Positions 10,786 to 21,076 of a stretch of 64,000 bases of DNA are shown here, in pieces (the stretch's first letter is position 1; each line of letters opens with the position of its first letter). The stretch is taken from contig OX422222.1 of the NCBI GenBank assembly GCA_949130495.1, forward strand, positions 104,273,709-104,337,708, read 5' to 3'. Below the pieces are notes generated by a model. It was not told the origin of the DNA, made no database searches, and saw only the letters and a program-made list of their open reading frames with translations. Made by a program: the position numbers and the translations under genes. The DNA is from Sambucus nigra. Lineage: Eukaryota > Streptophyta > Magnoliopsida > Dipsacales > Adoxaceae.

Positions 10786-13499
10786 TGTAACAACCATTAT
10801 TTTTGAGTAATTGTTTTTATAAAAATTTGCCATGTGAGGTAATTATAGAAAATAATGCAAGTTGGAGTAAATGTTATTTTAAGTGATTTAAAAGATAATG
10901 TTTACTAAATATTGCATACTTACTATTAAGAGAATGTAAATAACATCATGTTATGTTTTATTTCGTCGTTTTGCCTTAAGCGACAATTATGGTTTAAAGT
11001 GATATTGGATCATAATATGAATTATGTTATCCCGGATTCCAATTTAGAGGGCGTGGCTAGTGGTGAAATGATTGAGATAGTCAAAATAAGTGCCATGTTG
11101 TATTTTTGGGTTTCGGGCACTTTTGACGGGATATGGCTTAATTATTTAGTTACGAGTCATTTTAATGGTGTAATGACATTTAAAGATGGAATTTAGTGTT
11201 AAATAAATGTTTAAGTCTTCTAACCATCATATTTTCCAATTACGTACTTTCTAAACCTAGAGAGAAAGAGGGAGAAAAAGAATTTGGGGAAAAAGAAGAG
11301 AAAGAAGGAGAAGAGAAGAAATTGAGCTTGATCTTGCATCTACCGGAAGACAATCAGAGATTTCAGCCTTAAGGCAAGTTTTTACTTGCAAATATATGAT
11401 TTCATGTAGATAAATTGTAATGATAGGTGTGTATTTGGAAGAATTGATCAAATAGTAGGTTTTGATGAGTTTTCGAGTTTAACCCTTAGGTTTTGTAGTT
11501 GGTATGAATTAGGTGGGTTATATTGGCTTATTGTTGTGTAGTATTGTTGTGGTTTTGATGTTGGTTGATGAAATTGAAAGAGGTGAAAGAATAGGGGTTT
11601 AGGGATTTTGGGTTTGGTTCTTTAGAATAAAGTTTAGTCATGGGTCTGATAGGCGCGGTCGATCGCGGTCCCTTGATTGGTTGACCGGGCCTCAAGGGTA
11701 AGGCCTACTTATTTCTTCGATAGTTATAATTTTAAAGCGCGATCAACCGCGGTCCCATGATCGATCGATCAAGCCTTCAATTTGAGCTTACTGTATTCCT
11801 TCCTAGACAAAACTTCATAGGTGCGGTCGATCACGGTCCAACGCCAGGTCGACCTGTCCCCTGTTTTTCTCCCAAAATCATTAGTTTTTCTCCAGCTTGT
11901 TTCTTTTAGGATAGGGACCTAGGAACCTTCTTGAATGAAGTAAAACTAGAGTTTTAGAGTCTGGTATTGAGGAATTCAAGAACTTAAATTCTAAATGAGA
12001 GTTGGGGGCTTAGACCGGGAATTAATTTAGTTAGTTGTTAGAGGAAGGTAAAGGGTCTCTTTTAAATAATGTGCTAGTCTAAGTCTAGGGGAATATAGTT
12101 TACTCGAATTGTGGACTTCTAGAATTGAGTTGAAGTAGTATCATGCCTTATGGTTTAAAGGATTATCTTTAATTCGTGGAAACTATTATGGAGATTATTA
12201 AAAAATTGAGGTTCATAATTATGACATAAAAAGCTTATGGCTCCGGATAAAATGTAATGTACCTTAAAAATTGGCATATTTTATGAATGATGAATTGTAT
12301 ATACATACCTCTCTAAATGATATCATAAGGGAAGTTACGCATATGAGGTGAAGTCCCCTGGCTAGTGAATGCAGGGTGAATAGAGTCATCGTCCATAGGA
12401 CCGGTTGTTATATATCGGATTGTTATTTTTTCGAAGTGAGGTAATTCCGGGTATGGTTATGACTCACTGTCGAAGGTATATGGATGCTTCCTAACGTCAC
12501 GCGTTTTAGGATGCCCAGGTTGTCCTGGTGATAGGCCCTGGAAGACGATAGATATTTAGGGGCGCATCCAGTGGGGTGACTCCCGGAAGGATTGTCTTAG
12601 AATCGTTATATGTTATGATTGTAACTATTCTTTTGAAAGTGGTTTATTATAAATGGTGCATCATTTTATGAAGTATATTGTTTTGAATTAAGTTCCAAAG
12701 GAGGAATAGACTTGTATAGTCATAATAAGCATAACTGAAATGGAATCTTATCAAGTGAAATTGAATTATATTTCGTGCATAGATGAATATTTATCACTGC
12801 ATTTGATATTGAGCTAGGTTGTGCATTTAGATTGAGAGGTGAGGATTATTATTACTATTATTATTGTTAATTGTGGAGAGCGAGTTAACTTGATTCATGA
12901 TGATTGATATTAACAACTGTTATGCTTTTTATCCACATAGTGATCATATCAAACTCGGGCCCTGACCCGTTTATATCTCTTGTTTTTGCATGAATTTTCT
13001 TCACGCCCAGGTGTTCCACCCCAAGGATGCCCGTAATGACCCTTCCTTCCCCGTTGTCACAGAGCTATAACATTTTGTGGATGTTGTAGGATACTTGTTA
13101 TGAATGCTTCTATCTTTTTGTACTCTAGCTATGATCAGTTTACACATTCAGGCATGTTACCCAAGCTTTTGTACTTGTTAAATGTACTGTGATATTCATT
13201 TTAATACTCGGTGTAACCTGCTTGTAATGGTATGTTACCCGACAGCCTATTCAGTTATTATATGTTGAATGCATGTATAGTTACTTGTTTGTATTACTTT
13301 TCACCATTTTTATTTGATTGTCTAAAAGATTTTTTTTTAACTTAAAATTTATTTGACATCCGTTTTTTCTAAAATAATTGGTGGTCATTTCGTATATTTA
13401 TTTTAACGACAGTGATGATAAGAATGCACCATCTATGATTCCTATATTAATTTGAATATTGGTCTGGCCACCTCTTATTTTAATAAGCGGGATGTCACA
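10786..13499 (+). repeat. 3' LTR of the chromovirus (about 2.7 kb)
   Basis: The LTR begins TGTAACAACC right after the polypurine tract and ends GATGTCACA. Its last 1.18 kb matches the 5' LTR remnant at 4763-5942. Long LTRs are usual for the Tekay/Del group. I see no gene in it; the open frames at 10948 and 11257 have no coding character. Confidence 0.88.
11651..11860 (+). repeat. Three spaced GATC-rich motifs in the 3' LTR
   Basis: A motif of the form GCG(C/G)..TCGATC.CGGTCC recurs at about 11653, 11736 and 11820, spaced about 84 bases. Each copy is followed after a few bases by a second TCGA- or TTGA-containing half. The copies are diverged. A GATC-rich perfect hairpin stands in the LTRs of the other chromovirus, so the class may share a feature in this LTR region. 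Confidence 0.5.
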
Positions 13500-13560
13500 T
13501 GCAGCTAGGGCATTGCTAGCCCAATGCCTTAAAGAATCCCCCAAAGAAAGAGCCATCTAT

Positions 13561-14290
13561 TATGCCCGTTTAAATTGACCGAATACGAAGTTAACTAAAC
13601 TTCTTTGGAAAAGGCATGTGTTGCGCTTGTTTAGGTCACCCAAAAGTTACAACACTATATGCTCTCTTTCCCCATCAAACTTGTATCCCGAATGCACCCT
13701 ATTAAGTACCTACTTGAGAAACTCGCCTTGTCCATTCGAATGGCCCGATGGTGGATGCTCCTGGACGAGTATGATATCGTGTACGTCACGGAGAAAGCCA
13801 TGAAAGGAAGATCCATCTCTGACTACCGTGATGACTACCCCATGGAAGAAGATGATGTTTGGATCTATGAATTACCACATGAAAACATCCTCTATACTGC
13901 TCAAGACAACCTTCGATGGAAAATGTTCTTTGATGGCGCTAACAACAAAAAGGGATATGGCATTGGTATACTTTTGATCGCCCAAGATGACTCCCACACT
14001 CCCATCGCTATTAAATTGGATTTTCCCTGCACCAACAACATGACTGAATATGAGACGTGTACGATAGGCCTCAAAGTTTCTCTTAAGAAAGATATTCAAT
14101 GTCTAGATTTCTACGGTGATTCTGCCCTCATCATCGGTCAAGTGCTCAGAAAATGGTAAGTCAAGGACGAGAAAATCCAACCTTTACATGCCCTCTTATA
14201 AGAATTATCCTCCCAATTCCAATATATCACCTTCCACCACCTACCTCGAGCAAAGAATAACCTAGCCGATGCCCTGCTACCTTGGCCTCT
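13561..14290 (+). pseudogene. RNase H region of the Tat/Ogre-type remnant
   Basis: The frame opens near 13659 with SRMHPIKYLLEK, RMARWWMLLDEYDIVYV, then a linker and the second RNase H: FFDGANNKKGYGIGILLI (Asp), MTEYETCTIGL (Glu) and DFYGDSALIIGQV (Asp), so the acidic catalytic triad looks intact. TAA closes the 166-codon frame at about 14157. The domain end (NNLADALLPWPLW) lies further on after another stop and a frame change. Two RNase H-like segments in a row fit the Tat lineage. Confidence 0.75.
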
Positions 14291-14589
14291 ATGGTCGACA
14301 TGCCTAAAGGAATAACAATGGCCCCCTTCCTAGTTCACAAGCAAGACAAACCAACCCACTGCTACCACATTGAGCTCGTCACCAAAGAAGATCCCAAGCT
14401 AGACAATTGATGGTACTATGATATCTGGCACCTTCTCGAGCATGGTAGGTATCCCGAAGGTTCCAACAAGAAAGATCGTGCAACCCTTCAAAGACTGGTC
14501 ACCCAGTACATTATCTCTCACAAGCACTGTTCAAAAGAAACTTTGATGGAACCCATCTACACTGCATCACAAGGGCTGACATTGAAGAG

Positions 14590-15642
14590 GTAATGCAGTA
14601 AATCCACAGTGAGGAATGCAGACCCCACATGAACGGTCACATGTTTGCCAAAAAGGTCATCCGACAAGGCTACTTGACCCAGTATTGCACCACCTATGTC
14701 CAGAGATGCCTCAAATCCCAATAGTTTTCCAACCTTCAACACCTGCCTCCGTGAGAATTATACAACATGAGTTCTCCCTGGCCATTCTCCACCTGGGGCA
14801 TCGACATCATAAGGAAGGTTACACCCAAGGCTTCCAACGAGCATGAATTCATACTAGTTTCCATGGATTACTTCACCAAATGGGTCAAAGTCGAGTCATA
14901 TGTAGTCCTGAATGCCAAGAAAGTGGCTAAATTCATCAGGAAGAACATCATCTGCCAATATGGAGTCCCACACGAACTAGTGTCAGATAATGGGTTGCAC
15001 TTTGAGGCAGAAGTCACAGAAATGGTCAACAAGTATGGGATTCAGAGACACAAATCTTCTCCTTACCGACCTCAAACCAATGCTGCTGTCGAAGCCACCA
15101 ACAAGAACCTCAAAGCCATCATCAGTAAGATGACCGAAAGATGTCGAGATTGGACCGACCAAATTCCTTACGCCCTCTGGGGCTATCGAACTTCAATCCG
15201 AACCTCTACTGGGAATACCCCTTACTTTATGGTCCACAATATGGAAGCATTCCTACCTGTTGAGCTAGAAATCCCTTCGCTTCACATCATGCTCGAAAGC
15301 CAAGTCAGTGAGGATGACTGGCATCAAACCCATCTCGACAATCTGTCACTCTTGGAGGATAGGAGAGTGAAAGTGTTGTATCACATACAAGGTTACCATC
15401 GCCGAATAACGTGTTCATTTAACAAGAGAGTCAAGGATTGCATTGTTTGAGAAGGGGACTTATCCCTTAAAGAAATCATAGAACCCATCTGCGACCCCAG
15501 AGGGAAGTTCAAGCCCAATTGGAGTGGCCCCTAAATTGTAAAGAATATATTGTCCGAAGGTGCCGCTATGCTCACCGACCTTGATGGAGAAGAGATGGCT
15601 CGTCCATTTAACCTGGACCGTCTTAAGAAATTCTACACCTAG
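14590..15642 (+). pseudogene. Integrase of the Tat/Ogre-type remnant
   Basis: The zinc-binding part is broken but recognisable (PHMNGHMFAKKVIRQGYLTQY, then RCLKSQ, where the second Cys is lost). The core is an open 227-codon frame at 14767-15450: WGIDIIRK (Asp), LVSDNGLHF (Asp), AAVEATNKNLK (Glu), all three catalytic residues present, then YALWGYRTSIRTSTGNTPY. After TGA at about 15448 the C-terminal part is still readable to DRLKKFY at 15640 with one internal stop. The wording is of the Ogre/Tat type, not chromovirus. Confidence 0.82.
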
Positions 15643-16328
15643 TCCAAAACATCGTTGTGCTATGACTCTTCCCACCTCCCTTTTATTCTCAAAAAAAGAA
15701 AAAAAATCTCTTCATTTCCCTCTACCCAGAACTGCGTGGGCCTGATCCCCTACAAAACCATTTCAAAAAAATTAAAACTTTTCAAAATCCCCAGAGGTAC
15801 GTAGGCAGCTCATGCATCTTACATGAGCACGGCCCTTTCTTTTTCACAAAAACCTATTCTTTTCTTATCTCCGAGAATGACAGTTCATTCTAACATATAC
15901 TTGAACAAAAGGATTATGCATGCCTTAGCGATCGGTATAGGTAATTCAGAATACAAAATTCATCAAAAGGCACAATTGGATGATCAAAAACTTGTTTATT
16001 TCACTAATAAGGAATTACAGTGCAATTACATAAGAAAAGGAATGGATAACTCCCCTCCCCCTACCTTCCAAAAAAGCCAATTAAATTCCTAAATTTATTC
16101 CCCATTACAAAACAAACTCTCCAAGAGTCCTACCCACATCTACCAGAGGAGCCCGCTCCATCATCATCTACATCCTGGGGTCCCCAAGCTTCCCCTGCCT
16201 GAATAGAGTGCCACAGATGCTCCATAGACCGATAAGCTCAAACCAGCCTCAGCAAAACCACAACACCTCCCTCTATTGTATCGGATAAGACAAACCACCT
16301 TTGTCTAGTCTCCACTACCAACATCTTG
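15643..16328. other. Region after integrase, no gene recognised
   Basis: Pol homology ends at about 15642. A short motif GTACGTAGGCAGC lies at 15797. The open frame at 15823-16092 has no recognisable domain. From about 16100 the minus strand begins to show the tail of the antisense gene. Confidence 0.5.
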
Positions 16329-17730
16329 CTAACTAATCTTCTCCATAACCACTTCATATAATCCCCAAGGATATACCAGACTCTCCCAATAGACTAGAAA
16401 GGACGGGTCGACGGACATTGACTCTCCCATAAAGAGCCAACTCGCATGAACAAACGCTCTGTCAGATCTTCTACCGAAAAGAAGTCTAGTGTCCGAGGTG
16501 GCATGACCTGCTCCCAGCCAAATTGGCGCAAAATCCGCCAAGGAAAATAGAAAGAGGCATGTCTGAGACCAACCAGCCAAATGTATAGGTATTCCCCCAG
16601 TTCTAGAATAGGCAGCAACTGTCCCCATCAAGGCACTGACTAGTGCAGATTTAGAGCCCCATGCTCCACAAACCAGTTCTCCCAGCTCTCGATATCCAGG
16701 CCAACACTGATGAAATAGGGCGAAAAGAAGTTCGGCACATCCAACAAAGGATATTCTGGAGGAGTCACCAGGAAAAATATTTCAGACAACAACATGAACA
16801 GCATCACAGGGCTACCCCTCAAAAAGTCAGAGGCCATTCAAATTCTTCGCCAATATCACCACATCAGGATTGCAATGATATGACATCCATGAAGTAATGG
16901 CTGCAGAGAGTTGGGTTCCTCTTGATGTTATCCCTCTCCAATTGGCCAAACATTATTTGGCTTCTTATGAGAGTGATGACGAGATCAAGACAAATCTTGA
17001 GAATGGTTGAAGAGAAGTTGTGGCGAAGTTGATTACTCGTCGAGGACAATAGTTGTACAAGTTATTTTTATCGTGCATAGATGTTATTTTGATTTTTCAT
17101 TAATTTACAATTTTCTGGTATAATTTTGTATTATGATGTTTGCATAGTTCCACATTATGCATTTTTCATGTCTTTATGCTGAATATGTTTACATTTCTTG
17201 TCTTAGTTTTTAGGTAGTGTAGTCACACCACCTTAGGCCTAGAGCAAACTCTACCAGCAGTTCCCCAGTCACCAACAGTAATTTTGAAACTAAGCCCAGA
17301 ACGATGGCTCCAGCATATCCAGCATCATCAACCTCCTGAAAATACACAGACCGCAACACTGCTGGAAGGGAAATCATTCCTCCAGTAACCAAAGATCTAC
17401 CCGCCGAGGGCGAGACGCGGAGAAGTCCAGCCAACAACTACTGGGGAGAACGGGAAAACTCAGGCATAACATCCTCCACACCAGGATTTACCCCCAACAT
17501 GGCGGAAAACTCCTCATAAGTCAGACAGACTTCTTCCAAGCCAAAGCGGAATACATGTCTTCGGGGTACCAAAATTGTACCGCCTCTATCAGCATGTTCC
17601 ACTCTATGAGCTGATTACGACATAAAGAGACTCAACGCATGTTGAAAGAATCATAGTCGACATTGTAGGAACACATCGCCTCAAAATTCTCGAGGTAGTT
17701 GGCAAACTCAACACTACCAGGGAGAGCCAT
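16329..17730 (-). pseudogene. Antisense accessory gene 1 (DUF7745-like)
   Basis: On the strand opposite to pol there is a start at 17728-17730 (MALPGSVEFANYLENFEAMC), a TGA after about 32 codons, then a coding-like block in another frame: HVFRFGLEEVCLTYEEFSAML at about 17490-17556, and further on PWRILRQFGWEQVMPP at about 16500-16550. These short blocks resemble the DUF7745/plant-mobile-domain-related proteins common in plant transposons; I know the pattern from the family and have not searched. Function unknown. A foreign-looking segment at 16890-17218 interrupts it. A TATA box stands 60 bases upstream of the start. Confidence 0.5.
16890..17218 (+). other. Unrecognised segment with coding-like plus strand, inside antisense gene 1
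   Basis: The minus-strand gene loses coding character here. The plus strand instead reads like the 3' end of a gene: about 39 codons (VMAAESWVPLDVIPLQLAKH, then YLASYESDDEI), a stop, a continuation VVAKLITRRGQ, a stop at about 17050, then an AT-rich 3'-UTR-like tail. I do not recognise the protein, and no LTR or TIR ends are evident. Confidence 0.3.
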
Positions 17731-17789
17731 CTCACAGAATAAGAAAGTAAGAATGTGAAGGTGTGATGAAAACACTCCACCCTTACCCC

Positions 17790-17797
17790 TTTTTATA
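17790..17797 (-). promoter_or_regulatory. TATA box of antisense gene 1
   Basis: TATAAAAA followed by GGGG on the minus strand, 60 bases upstream of the ATG at 17730, with a pyrimidine-rich leader between. It has the canonical spacing for a short 5' UTR. The same arrangement is seen at 20503. Confidence 0.5.
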
Positions 17798-18480
17798 CTT
17801 GAAAACCCTCACAAAAGGCACAACCCTTGCATAAATCGGAGAGAATCCTTACCACCAAGATACCAAAAGCTGAAAGGGGTATCAATCAAAGCCTTGAATT
17901 GATGGTACTGGACTGACCTGCTGATAGGTAGGATAAGAGGCTTGCTGATCGGCAACCTCCTGTTTTAGAAACTTCCCTTTTCCTCTTTTGGCAAAATAAA
18001 AAAAACTCAATAAAAATAAATTGATATTCTCAACAGGATTCCAAAACCCCCTTCCATATTTAAATAATTTGTCATTTAAATAAAACTTTCCTTCAATTCC
18101 AAAAAAATATTTCTTTCCACAATCTCAGCAGCAAAGTGAAAAGCGTATATGCATTCATTCATTCATTTTCTAAACAAAAGATATTAAAGAACTCCATTGC
18201 ATTGCATAGATATTTTTTCTATGTTACATGAATTTTGTAGGAAATAAAGAAAATAAAAAACAATGGGACTTGGCCCGAACCCACATTCTCTCTCTCACCT
18301 ACCCTTCCCCTCCCTCTCTAAGAGCTCCCATTCCTGTGACGCGCTCTCTTTCCCCTACAGCGAGATTATGCACCACTGCTACCTAAACCAGATTCCTCCC
18401 CGGATGAGGCAGACGATACCAAGCAAAAAGGAACAGGAAACGCGTCCTAAATATGGGCAGTCGTCGAAAATATCTAGTCC
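17798..18480. other. Spacer between the two antisense genes
   Basis: AT-rich and pyrimidine-rich sequence without a recognised gene. Short A-runs are at 17990-18015. A CT-rich stretch at 18280-18360 may belong to the 3' side of antisense gene 2. The open frame at 18263 lacks domain wording. Confidence 0.4.
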
Positions 18481-19125
18481 CTAATATCCCTCAGCCAAGT
18501 GGTGGACACTCGAACTTGCTACAAGAAAAGACAGAATCAGTATCAGGCAAAGAAGACCAAAAGAAACCAGAAAAGAAAGAAGAAAATAACAAAAAGATAC
18601 ATCTCCTCTGTCAAGCACAACTCCTCCTTTGTCAAGAAACATAGGCACCATCCCTCCATCAGCCTGTCGAATGTTGTATGAAGCGGTATGCAACGGTACA
18701 AAAGGAACCTCCGAAGTCGCCGCCACCAAAGATGTCGAAAGACCACACCCACTATGGGAGGACACCACTAGTCGAATCGAACCCACATGAGGGAAAGGCG
18801 ACACATCATATATGCTAGGAGCCATCAGCCAACTCATCACAAAGTCCATATAATCATATGGCACAACCGTGTCGGTGTACAATAAATAGGAGTCGCCAAT
18901 CATCGCCGTAATCCTCGCATCCTCTGGCAACATCCGCTCTCGCCTCATAGACATAGGGGGCCTCGCAGGTGGCATCACCACCTCCTCCTCAGAAATCTGT
19001 TGAACCACCCTCTCCCCGAGATACCAGGAGTGGCAAAACTCATGCACCAGTAAATGTCTCATCTGCTCATTCACCCCAGTCGACCCCGTGTCCTGAAAAG
19101 CCGTCCCCCAAGGGTAAAAGGTCAC

Positions 19126-19205
19126 CTAAAAAATCCCCAGTAGATATAAGTCAGTATGGAATCAGAGCATACAAAGACCCAGACTCAAAAAGGAAAAAGT
19201 CTTAC
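19126..19205 (-). other. Intron (80 bp) in antisense gene 2
   Basis: On the minus strand the donor is AGG|GTAAGA at 19205 and the acceptor TTTTTTAG|GTG at 19126. It contains an in-frame TGA and has a length not divisible by three. Removing it links the frame ending NGLTNDR to the frame starting VTFYPWG in phase 0. Confidence 0.55.
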
Positions 19206-19376
19206 CCTATCATTGGTCAAGCCATTGTAGACCTCACACACCGCCTCCAGAGAAAGAGACTTCCTCGACTGCCTATTGGCCTTCCGCCACCGTGACAACT
19301 GGAAAAAGTCCCCAATGATCTCGTCCTTCAAAGAAACCCGCTGGGTATTACACTCAATCACCTCATAGAACCACGT

Positions 19377-19464
19377 CTGCAAAAGATAAGAATCCGCGAT
19401 TAAAAAAAGAGGCGCACAAGGGAAATCCGAATGCACGAAAGGAAATGTGCAAACTAAAGAGTAC
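19377..19464 (-). other. Intron (88 bp) in antisense gene 2
   Basis: On the minus strand the donor is CTTGAG|GTACTC at 19464 and the acceptor is a pyrimidine-rich TTATCTTTTGCAG|ACG at 19377. The reading frame that carries the PMD blocks upstream ends YLLE exactly at the donor and resumes TWFYEV at the acceptor, phase 0. An alternative frame runs open through the segment, so the call rests on the protein wording on both sides. Confidence 0.55.
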
Positions 19465-20502
19465 CTCAAGAAGATATGTGGCTCCAGTAAAAGTCTGCCG
19501 ACATCACCGGCTAAATGCATCCAGAGAAAAATAAAGGGTCGCCAAAGTCAGGCTAACCCAATCATAGAGAGGGATGTTCAAAAACATCCTCAAGTATGGC
19601 AAAAATCACAAGTGGATAACGTCACCGCTCGACACCACCAGAAATCCCCCCAACACCCGTAAAATATATATATCCGGGCCATCTGTCTCACCTATAGCCC
19701 GTCCTCCACATCAATCACCCTACCTAACAAAACATCCCTCAGTAGAGACAAATGGATAGAGTCCTCAGATACTATTCTCCCCAGCTCACCTAGTGTCGCC
19801 TGCACCGCCTATAGCCTCACCCGCAAAGAGAGATCCTCCTATATCTTCTCTCCATAACAATCCAGCCCGAACAGCTACTGCACATCTATGGGAGTCACAG
19901 TCATCTCTCCAAAGCCAAAATGGAAGGTGTGGGTAGTGTCCCACCACCTCTCCCCCAAAGCACATAAGACCGTCGTTGAACGAGGCATCTCATCCAGCAT
20001 AGACGCTAGCCTCCCAAAGCCTGCTGATGATACTACCTAACATACCACAGGTGGAAGGTGCTCCTAGACATCCTTAAGCCCTGTCGTCCCTCGGGCACGT
20101 ATAGTCGACAAAGAAACATCAGAGTGTCAAAGAAAAAAGCCTTGTCAAAATCTAAGAAAAAAGGAAATCACTAAAAAAGAATGCTAAAAGTCATTTTATA
20201 CTTACATAACCACCAGGGTTCACCACCCTGGAAGAGAGATGACACGATGGCTCCTATAGTAAAGTCCTCTCATCCGCAATCGACTCAAATGCATCAAACG
20301 AATTCTCACCACCCAAAGCAAGAGGCGCCCTGACCCTCCACTCCACATTCGCCCAGTCATAACCGCTAACCACTCCCTGTGTGTCGCAGTACTCGTAAAA
20401 ATGACTATTTTTTAGGTCGCGAAATGTTAGGACGATTCGCAGAAAAAAATTGCAGAGAAATGGAAGGCAAGAAGCTGTGAAAAATGAGGGGAACCCGCCC
20501 CC

Positions 20503-20510
20503 TTTTTATA
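20503..20510 (-). promoter_or_regulatory. TATA box of antisense gene 2
   Basis: TATAAAAA followed by GGGGGC on the minus strand, just upstream of the PMD-like gene, with a pyrimidine-rich leader after it. No intact ATG is visible in the following 100 bases, in keeping with decay. Confidence 0.5.
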
Positions 20511-21076
20511 GGAAGCCAAGGGTCATGCCGATTGGCACTGCACCCCCACCTTCTGATCGGCACTGACCTTCCACCTTTTCGAGGGAGTCCAAAAGTCCAT
20601 GCCACTACCGAATGTCACCCTCCAAACCATGCCGATCGGCACCCCCCCTTAAATTTTCGTACAAAAACTCCCAAAAAATATCAGAAAACCCTAAAAAATC
20701 CTCAGAAAGTTCCTAAAAATCCCGAGAAAGATTTAGAACATTTTCACCAAGAAAATTTCACACTCCCTCAAGCAGAACCCCTACTTCCCTAGCGGAACAC
20801 TCAAAAGCTAAGTGAATCTCTCCCTGGAAACGTCCCTAGAGGACCCCTAAAGCATCCCAAACTTCGGGGTATCTCCTATTTCCCAAAAGTCTCAAATTTC
20901 CGCGATCAAAATATCTGATACCCGGCCCACCTAATCACTCCCCTAATGGAATTTGTAGCATCAAATTGGCTATTCCCCTACAAAGTCTCCGAAAGACACA
21001 AAAGTTCCCCCAACAATCAGTTCCCCAACTCAAATCCAAATCATGAGGTAATTTCCCGGACAGAGTTCCCCAAGAA
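20511..21076. other. Spacer upstream of antisense gene 2
   Basis: Contains several copies of a short motif around CCGATCGGCA/CTGATCGGCA (20527-20645), then purine-rich sequence and short phrases with CCCTAAA(A)ATC. No gene recognised. It leads into the minisatellite. Confidence 0.45.

Larger units (their letters stand above)
4763..13499 (+). mobile_element. Chromovirus (Tekay/Del-like) Ty3/gypsy element, plus strand
   Basis: The structure is a 5' LTR remnant (4763-5942), initiator-Met primer site, gag, protease, RT, RNase H, integrase, a chromodomain-like tail, polypurine tract and a complete 3' LTR (10786-13499). The first part of the 5' LTR was displaced out of the window by the nested Tat-type element. 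The two LTR copies differ at roughly one position in ten over the stretch I compared, and the coding region has many stops, so this copy is clearly older than the chromovirus at 52-63 kb, with which it shares most protein blocks. Confidence 0.88.
18481..20460 (-). pseudogene. Antisense accessory gene 2: plant-mobile-domain protein with introns
   Basis: Read on the minus strand, blocks typical of the plant mobile domain (PMD; MAIN/MAIL1-related, also carried by plant transposons) appear in order. At 20230-20390 there is YDWANVEWRVRAPLAL. At about 19880-20010 there are AGFGRLASMLDEMPRS and ERWWDTTHTFHF followed by GEMTVTP. At about 19465-19560 there are YDWVSLTLATLYFSLDAFSR and ATYLLE. At about 19206-19376 there is TWFYEVIECN. 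At 18990-19125 there are TFYPWGTAF and WYLGERVVQQI. Two GT-AG introns (19377-19464, 19126-19205) join the last blocks in phase 0. Several stops (for example in DVQ*LFGL near 19885) show it is no longer functional. The last 60 codons to 18481 are of low complexity. Role in the element unknown. Confidence 0.62.

Noticed and set aside
10948..11196. Small ORF inside the chromovirus 3' LTR
   Set aside because: No homology wording, and the LTR is noncoding in this group.
18499..19759. Several plus-strand ORFs opposite the PMD-like gene (for example Lys- and Pro-rich frames)
   Set aside because: Composition is that of reverse-complement shadows; domain blocks are found only on the minus strand.
20152..20205. 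Third intron in the PMD-like gene (GTAAGT donor at 20205)
   Set aside because: The donor is good, but several acceptors are possible and the resulting intron of 54 bases would be very short, so it was not called.
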